Shown: positions 59,984 to 64,000 of the stretch, one piece after another
Position numbering within the stretch: position 1 is the stretch's first letter
How the letters are laid out: each line of letters starts with the position of its first letter
Assembly (NCBI RefSeq): GCF_018131105.1
Contig: NZ_JAFCJI010000001.1
Location: 372,001-436,000 of the forward strand
Length of the DNA: 64,000 nucleotides
Source of the DNA: Bradyrhizobium manausense
GTDB taxonomy: Bacteria > Pseudomonadota > Alphaproteobacteria > Rhizobiales > Xanthobacteraceae
Direction: 5' to 3'
Position numbers and translations under genes: made by a program
The notes under the pieces: model-generated
Told to the model about the DNA's origin: nothing
Databases searched by the model: none
Seen by the model: the letters and a program-made list of their open reading frames with translations, nothing else

Positions 59984-60790
59984 TCAGTTGCCTGCCTTCA
60001 GCAACTGCTCCACCGGAATGTCGACGCCGTGATACTTCTTGTAGATCGCACCGAGCTTCCCGTTCTGAAGGTTGCTCTTCACCCAGCCGTTCACCCATTC
60101 CTTGAGCTTCGGCTCGTCTTTGCGCATGCCGATAGCGAGGTAGAACGTCTGCATGGTAATGCGCGACTCTGCCGTTCGTGCCGGGTTTTTCTTGCTGATT
60201 GCCGGCAGCAACGAGCGTGCTGTCGCGAGAATGTCCACTTGGCCCGACGCGAATGCGAGCGCCATCGTGGCGTCGTCCTCGTATCGCACAAGCTGGGCGC
60301 CTTTTGCCTGCTGGGTGAGATCGGTGTCCTGCGTCGTGCCGCGCACGACGGCAACCTTCTTGCCGGCGAGGTCGGCCATCTCCTTGAGCGGGACCGTGCT
60401 CAACGAGGCGACAACCGACGGGTGATCGGCATACGGAATCGAGAAATCGATCACTTTCGCGCGCTCGGGCGTGATCGACAGCGTGGAGATGACGAGGTCC
60501 GCCTTGTCGGTTTGCAGCATCGGAATACGCGTGGGACCCGTGGTGGTCACGATTTCCAGGGTAACTCCGAGATCCTTGGCGAGCAACTGCGCGGTGTCTA
60601 CATCCGATCCGGTCGGCTGCAGCTTGTCATCGGTCATGCCGAAGGGAGGGATGGCCGTATCAATGGCGATCCGGACCTTGCCCGCCTTCTTGATGCCGTC
60701 GAGCGTATCGGCCTGAGCCGGTGCAAACGACAGCGACAGGGCCGCGAGCGCCAGACCTGCAATCAGCCGGCGGGAGATCGTATTGGTCAT
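59984..60790 (-). CDS. Amino-acid-type periplasmic binding protein (family 3), copy 2
   Basis: 268 residues with a Sec signal (LIAGLALAALSLSFAPAQAD). Family 3 motifs: DGIKKAGKVRIAIDTAIPPF, TGSDVDTAQLLAKDLGVTLE, DLVISTLSITPERAKVIDFS, KKVAVVRGTTQDTDLT. It is a close paralogue of the protein encoded eight bases upstream (60799-61593), which suggests local duplication. The ligand is probably a small polar amino acid or related carboxylate. Confidence 0.9.
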   Translation of the reverse strand: MTNTISRRLIAGLALAALSLSFAPAQADTLDGIKKAGKVRIAIDTAIPPFGMTDDKLQPTGSDVDTAQLLAKDLGVTLEIVTTTGPTRIPMLQTDKADLVISTLSITPERAKVIDFSIPYADHPSVVASLSTVPLKEMADLAGKKVAVVRGTTQDTDLTQQAKGAQLVRYEDDATMALAFASGQVDILATARSLLPAISKKNPARTAESRITMQTFYLAIGMRKDEPKLKEWVNGWVKSNLQNGKLGAIYKKYHGVDIPVEQLLKAGN

Positions 60791-60798
60791 GGCTGGTC

Positions 60799-61593
60799 CT
60801 ATTGCTTCAGAATGAGATCGGGCAGGTTGTCGCCGAAGTACTTCTTGTTTAGTTCATTGAGCCGCCCGTTCTTGAGATTGGCGGATACCCACGCGTTGAC
60901 CTCGGCCAGAAGGCGCTTCTCGTCCTTCTTCACCCCGACGGCGAGCTTGAAGTTGTCGAGCACGAACTTCATCTCCACCTGCCGCGCCGGATTCTTCTTG
61001 TCGACCTGCGGGACGATCATTTCCGCCGTCGAGAAGATGTCGACCTGCCCGCTGAGGAAGGCCTGCGCCTCGGTGGCATCATCCTCGTAACGGACCAGCT
61101 TCATCCCTTTCGGTCCCTCCCTGGTCAGCTGCGTGTCGTGCGTCGTGCCGCGCACCGTGGCGACGGTCTTGCCATCGAGATCAGCCATCGATTTGAGAGC
61201 CACGGACTTCGGGGCGGCGATGACCGTTCGCAGCACGGCATAGCCCAACGAGAAATCGATGACCTTCGCGCGCTCCGCCGTGTAGGAGAGGCTCGAGATC
61301 ACGAGGTCGGCCTTGCCGGTCTGCAGCGCAGGAATCCGGGAGGCGCCGGTGGTCGGCACGTGCTCGAATTCGAGCCCCCAATCCTTGGCGAGAAGCCGGG
61401 CAGCCTCGACGTCGAGCCCGGTCGGTTGCAACTTGTCATCCGTCATGCCGTAGGGCGGCACGCCGAGATCGATGGCGATGCGGATCTTGCCGGCTTTCTT
61501 GATATCGTCCAGTGCGTCGGCGTGTGCGAGGGACATCGCGGCCAGCAAGGCCGTGATGGCGAACGCCATCGACGTTGCTATCTTCTTCAACAT
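60799..61593 (-). CDS. Amino-acid-type periplasmic binding protein (family 3), copy 1
   Basis: 264 residues with a Sec signal (ATSMAFAITALLAAMSLAHAD). DDIKKAGKIRIAIDLGVPPY, YGMTDDKLQPTGLDVEAARL, DLVISSLSYTAERAKVIDFS, KTVATVRGTTHDTQL. The shared string GMTDDKLQPTG in both copies shows recent duplication. A GGAGGAGG ribosome site precedes ATG 61593; the upstream frame to 61899 is not coding. Two receptors for one channel may broaden the substrate range. Confidence 0.9.
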   Translation of the reverse strand: MLKKIATSMAFAITALLAAMSLAHADALDDIKKAGKIRIAIDLGVPPYGMTDDKLQPTGLDVEAARLLAKDWGLEFEHVPTTGASRIPALQTGKADLVISSLSYTAERAKVIDFSLGYAVLRTVIAAPKSVALKSMADLDGKTVATVRGTTHDTQLTREGPKGMKLVRYEDDATEAQAFLSGQVDIFSTAEMIVPQVDKKNPARQVEMKFVLDNFKLAVGVKKDEKRLLAEVNAWVSANLKNGRLNELNKKYFGDNLPDLILKQ

Positions 61594-61643
61594 TGCCTCC
61601 TCCCGTTTGGTCTGTTTTTGATGTTCGTTGTTTTTCCCGTTTC

Positions 61644-62090
61644 CTAGCGTTCGGCATCCATGATCGCGAGCTTGGCGACCCGCCGCCGGAACTCCTCGGC
61701 GGTGGAGAACGTGGCGCCGAGGTAGGCGGCGATCAGGTCCTTGGCGAGCCAGGCACCCACGATCTGCGCGCCAATGCACATGACGTTGACGTCGTCGTGC
61801 TCGACGCACTGGTGGGCGGAGTGGACGTCGTGACATACCGCGGCCCGGATGCCCTTCATCTTGTTGGCGCCGATCGAGGCGCCGACGCCCGTGCCGCACA
61901 CCATGAGGCCGCGCTCCACCTGACCCGAGGTGATCGCGGCTGCGACCTTGCGCGCGATATCCGGGAAATCGACCGGAGCGGGATCAAAGCTGCCCACATC
62001 CAGCACCTCGTGCCCGCTCTCCTTCAGGAAGGCCAGCACTTCCGCTTTCATGGGAAAACCTGCGTGGTCCGAGCCTACGACAATCTTCAT
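61644..62090 (-). CDS. RpiB/LacA/LacB-family sugar-phosphate isomerase
   Basis: 148 residues. MKIVVGSDHAGFPMKAEVLAF with the phosphate-loop DHAG, VDFPDIARKVAAAI, LMVCGTGVGASIGANKMKGIRAA with the catalytic Cys, and HDVHSAHQCVEHDDVNVMCIGAQ. The family isomerises ribose-5-P, allose-6-P or tetrulose phosphates. Its place in an amino-acid-type transporter operon with an amidohydrolase is unusual and suggests that the imported compound may be a sugar-acid or hydroxylated carboxylate. Confidence 0.88.
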   Translation of the reverse strand: MKIVVGSDHAGFPMKAEVLAFLKESGHEVLDVGSFDPAPVDFPDIARKVAAAITSGQVERGLMVCGTGVGASIGANKMKGIRAAVCHDVHSAHQCVEHDDVNVMCIGAQIVGAWLAKDLIAAYLGATFSTAEEFRRRVAKLAIMDAER

Positions 62091-62128
62091 GTGTTCTTCC
62101 TGCTGTTCGTCGTTGTTGGCTTGTGGCG

Positions 62129-62869
62129 TCAGCGCGAGGCCTTGCGTTTGTCGTGCTCGCCGACGAGCGCCCGCCTTCTGTACTCATTGCCGATTTCGAA
62201 GTGTTTGCGCAGCGCCGCATCGGCCCGATCCGGGTTGCGTGCGACGACCGCTTCAAAGACGCGTCTATGATCCTCGATCAGATATTTCTTCATCGAGGGA
62301 AACGCCTGAACCAGCTCGCGACGGCTGCGATGCGAATGCGTCAGCAGGCCTTTCATCGAATTGTGCAGGACGGCCAGCGTCTCCGAATGCGACGCCAGCA
62401 CGATGCTGCGGTGGAATTCGAAGTCGGCCATGCCGCCGGCATCCGCCTCGTCAATCGTGTCCGCGATCTTCGCAAGCGCAGCCCGAAGACGTTCGAAGTC
62501 GGCGATGTCGGCACGCTCGCAGGCGAGCCTGATCGCCTGGCATTCGATCGCGACACGCGCCTGCATGACATCGTCCAGCATGTCCGCCTGCTGGGCGAGC
62601 GCGAAGGTGAAGAAGTCATTCAAGACCGAGACGTCCGGTCGCGTGACGATGGTGCCGATGCGATCCCGGATCTCGACGATGCCGAGCATCGAGAGCGCTC
62701 GCAGCGCTTCGCGGACAAGCGGCCGGCTGACGCCCAACTGGATTGCCAGATCGCGCTCGGAAATCAGACGGTCGCCGGGTTTCAACGAGCCGGCGAGCAG
62801 GCGGTCGCGCAAGAAGGCGAACACCTTCTCGAATCCCTTCTCGCCCTCGTCCGGCCGCTTCAGTTCCAC
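62129..62869 (-). CDS. GntR-family regulator, FadR subfamily
   Basis: About 246 residues. Winged helix: VFAFLRDRLLAGSLKPGDRL, SERDLAIQLGVSRPLVREAL; all-helical FCD domain: ARVAIECQAIRLACERADI, DFEFHRSIVLASHSETLAVL, EDHRRVFEAVVARNPDRADA with metal-type histidines. GTG 62869 follows GGAGG by seven bases and is preferred to the far start at 62932, which would place a TGGT-N3-ACCA operator inside the gene. It probably represses the operon in which it lies. Confidence 0.87.
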   Translation of the reverse strand: MELKRPDEGEKGFEKVFAFLRDRLLAGSLKPGDRLISERDLAIQLGVSRPLVREALRALSMLGIVEIRDRIGTIVTRPDVSVLNDFFTFALAQQADMLDDVMQARVAIECQAIRLACERADIADFERLRAALAKIADTIDEADAGGMADFEFHRSIVLASHSETLAVLHNSMKGLLTHSHRSRRELVQAFPSMKKYLIEDHRRVFEAVVARNPDRADAALRKHFEIGNEYRRRALVGEHDKRKASR

Positions 62870-62895
62870 GCGGGGTCCTCCAACTGATCTAACCG

Positions 62896-62906
62896 TGGTA
62901 AGACCA
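62896..62906. promoter_or_regulatory. FadR-type operator TGGT-N3-ACCA
   Basis: TGGTAAGACCA is a perfect palindrome with the TNGTNNNACNA form known for the FadR subfamily of GntR proteins. It lies 27 bases before the proposed GTG start of the regulator, fitting autoregulation. A partial ACCAGTA half-site also occurs at about 63946-63952 before the operon's first gene. Confidence 0.6.
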
Positions 62907-62989
62907 GTAGGCAGACCAGACGACGGCGTCAAGCTCTTGAAGAGGTTATGCGACTTTTTGTTCTGGCGTCGTTACGGCGGCACGAGCGT

Positions 62990-63934
62990 TCAATCGGCGT
63001 GGGCCGGCGCCCGGTCATTTTCGTTCGTGCGATAGACTTGGCGCGCCGTTTCGCAAAAGAGCCGCGCCTGTTCGGCTTCCGAATAGCGTGCGGCGATCCG
63101 CTTGAAGCCCGAAAGGATCGTGTCGAACGATCCGCACAGGCTGTCGACCGGAAAGTTGCTGGCGAACATCGCGCGATCAGCGCCGAACATGGCGACGACC
63201 TGCTCGACGATCCAGCGATTGTCGCCGACGCTCCACGGACGGTTGCGCAAGCCAATGCCGGAGATCTTGACGCGGACGTTTGGCTCCTCGGCAAGTCGCG
63301 CCATTGCAGCGCGCCAACCGGCGAGCCCTTCCGAACTGCGATCGGCCGGCAGGCCCGCATGATTGAGGATGATCAACGTAAGCGGAAAATCGCGCGCCAA
63401 CGCGATCGCTTCGTCCAGATTCCACCACGGCGTCTGCAGGTCGAAGTGCAGGCCATGCTTTTCCAGCAGGGCGAAACCGCGCCGCCATCTCTCGTCGGAC
63501 ATCAGTGTCCGAGTCCGACCGACATCCTTGGGCGACACCGGCCCTTCCGGCTTGTGCCGGATACTCCGCACCAACGGAAATGCAGCCTGCCCGGCGATGA
63601 CGGTGGCCGCGTCGTCGCGATCGAGCCATGCTTGGGCCACGACCGCGTTGGGCAGGCGACAGTGGGCGTTCAGTCCGGATGCGTAGCGCGTCTCGTCGAG
63701 CGGCGTATTCGGATCCCACTCGGTTTCGACATAGACTGTCTCGCAGACGGCGTGACCGGCGGCGTCCTTGCGATAATCGTCGGGCAGATAGGGTCGTTTG
63801 ATGGCGGAATAGTCGCCGTAACGAAACGGGATCATGACGTCCGGACGCAACCATGGATGATCGTTGGTGATCGGGTCCCAGAAATGCTGGTGGGCGTCCA
63901 CGATCGGACCTTTCCAGGTTTTCTCGTCGCTCAT
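62990..63934 (-). CDS. Amidohydrolase-2 family protein, probable lactonase or hydrolase
   Basis: 314-residue TIM-barrel hydrolase. VDAHQHFWDP at residues about 12-21 supplies the HxH pair; LIILNHAGLPADRSSEGLAG, and FASNFPVDSLCGSFDTILSG near the C-terminal end follow. ATG 63934 has AAGGTG upstream. It is the first gene of the minus-strand operon (hydrolase, regulator, isomerase, transporter). It is a distant homologue of the protein at 11205 and may open a lactone or amide of the imported compound. Confidence 0.85.
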   Translation of the reverse strand: MSDEKTWKGPIVDAHQHFWDPITNDHPWLRPDVMIPFRYGDYSAIKRPYLPDDYRKDAAGHAVCETVYVETEWDPNTPLDETRYASGLNAHCRLPNAVVAQAWLDRDDAATVIAGQAAFPLVRSIRHKPEGPVSPKDVGRTRTLMSDERWRRGFALLEKHGLHFDLQTPWWNLDEAIALARDFPLTLIILNHAGLPADRSSEGLAGWRAAMARLAEEPNVRVKISGIGLRNRPWSVGDNRWIVEQVVAMFGADRAMFASNFPVDSLCGSFDTILSGFKRIAARYSEAEQARLFCETARQVYRTNENDRAPAHAD

Positions 63935-64000
63935 GACTGCACCTTGTAGGAAATCAACCAGTAAGGGCGACGATATAGAGGGCAGTCCGGCCAGCAAAGA

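Overview
The window looks like the chromosome of a GC-rich alphaproteobacterium of the Bradyrhizobium/Rhodopseudomonas type. The grounds are strong GC codon bias, many ABC uptake systems, a DUF2865 protein, a decayed MRRRDFI-type signal start and one of the intergenic repeat types I associate with rhizobial genomes. This assignment comes from protein resemblance only; no rRNA or tRNA gene was seen.

Layout. 0.2-4.8 kb: a complete branched-chain amino acid type ABC operon (livKHMGF order). 4.8-5.9 kb: two gene remnants (a methyltransferase and an autotransporter barrel). 6.0-14.8 kb: a divergent sugar-acid island with a GntR/UTRA regulator, an enolase-superfamily dehydratase, two permeases and a binding protein on the minus strand, and an amidohydrolase (lactonase-like), a wrecked ABC ATPase, an SDR and a two-part UxaA-type dehydratase on the plus strand. 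15.0-22.4 kb: a LacI regulator, nagB- and nagA-like genes, a sugar ABC importer without ATPase and a Gfo/Idh oxidoreductase, with one identical operator in front of both plus-strand transcription units. 22.7-34.3 kb: two small unknown genes, then an IclR-controlled island (SMP-30 lactonase, SDR, metallohydrolase, HpcH aldolase, complete sugar ABC importer, Gfo/Idh oxidoreductase, and a small membrane protein with a carboxypeptidase-regulatory-like fold). Matching tandem palindromes stand in front of both halves. 34.7-43.3 kb: a seven-gene minus-strand operon (aconitase-like large and small subunits, class V aminotransferase, ferric/phosphonate-type ABC importer, threonine aldolase) facing a divergent IclR regulator.

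43.5-50.8 kb holds the most unusual system: a 62-residue peptide with a textbook double-glycine leader, a secreted protein of unknown function, and an NHLM-type export set (HlyD adaptor, C39 peptidase-ABC exporter, second ABC protein with a long N-terminal region). No RiPP modification enzyme is present. 50.9-56.7 kb: a VOC protein, a CoA transferase and a divergent Mfd-like translocase with a basic N-terminal tail. 56.7-57.8 kb: repeat debris and DUF2865. 57.9-63.9 kb: a minus-strand operon with an amidohydrolase, FadR-type regulator, RpiB-like isomerase, two tandem paralogous amino-acid-type binding proteins, two permeases and an ATPase.

Taken together the window is a run of small-molecule uptake and catabolic operons, each with its own local regulator and in several cases a recognisable operator, interrupted by one peptide-export cassette.
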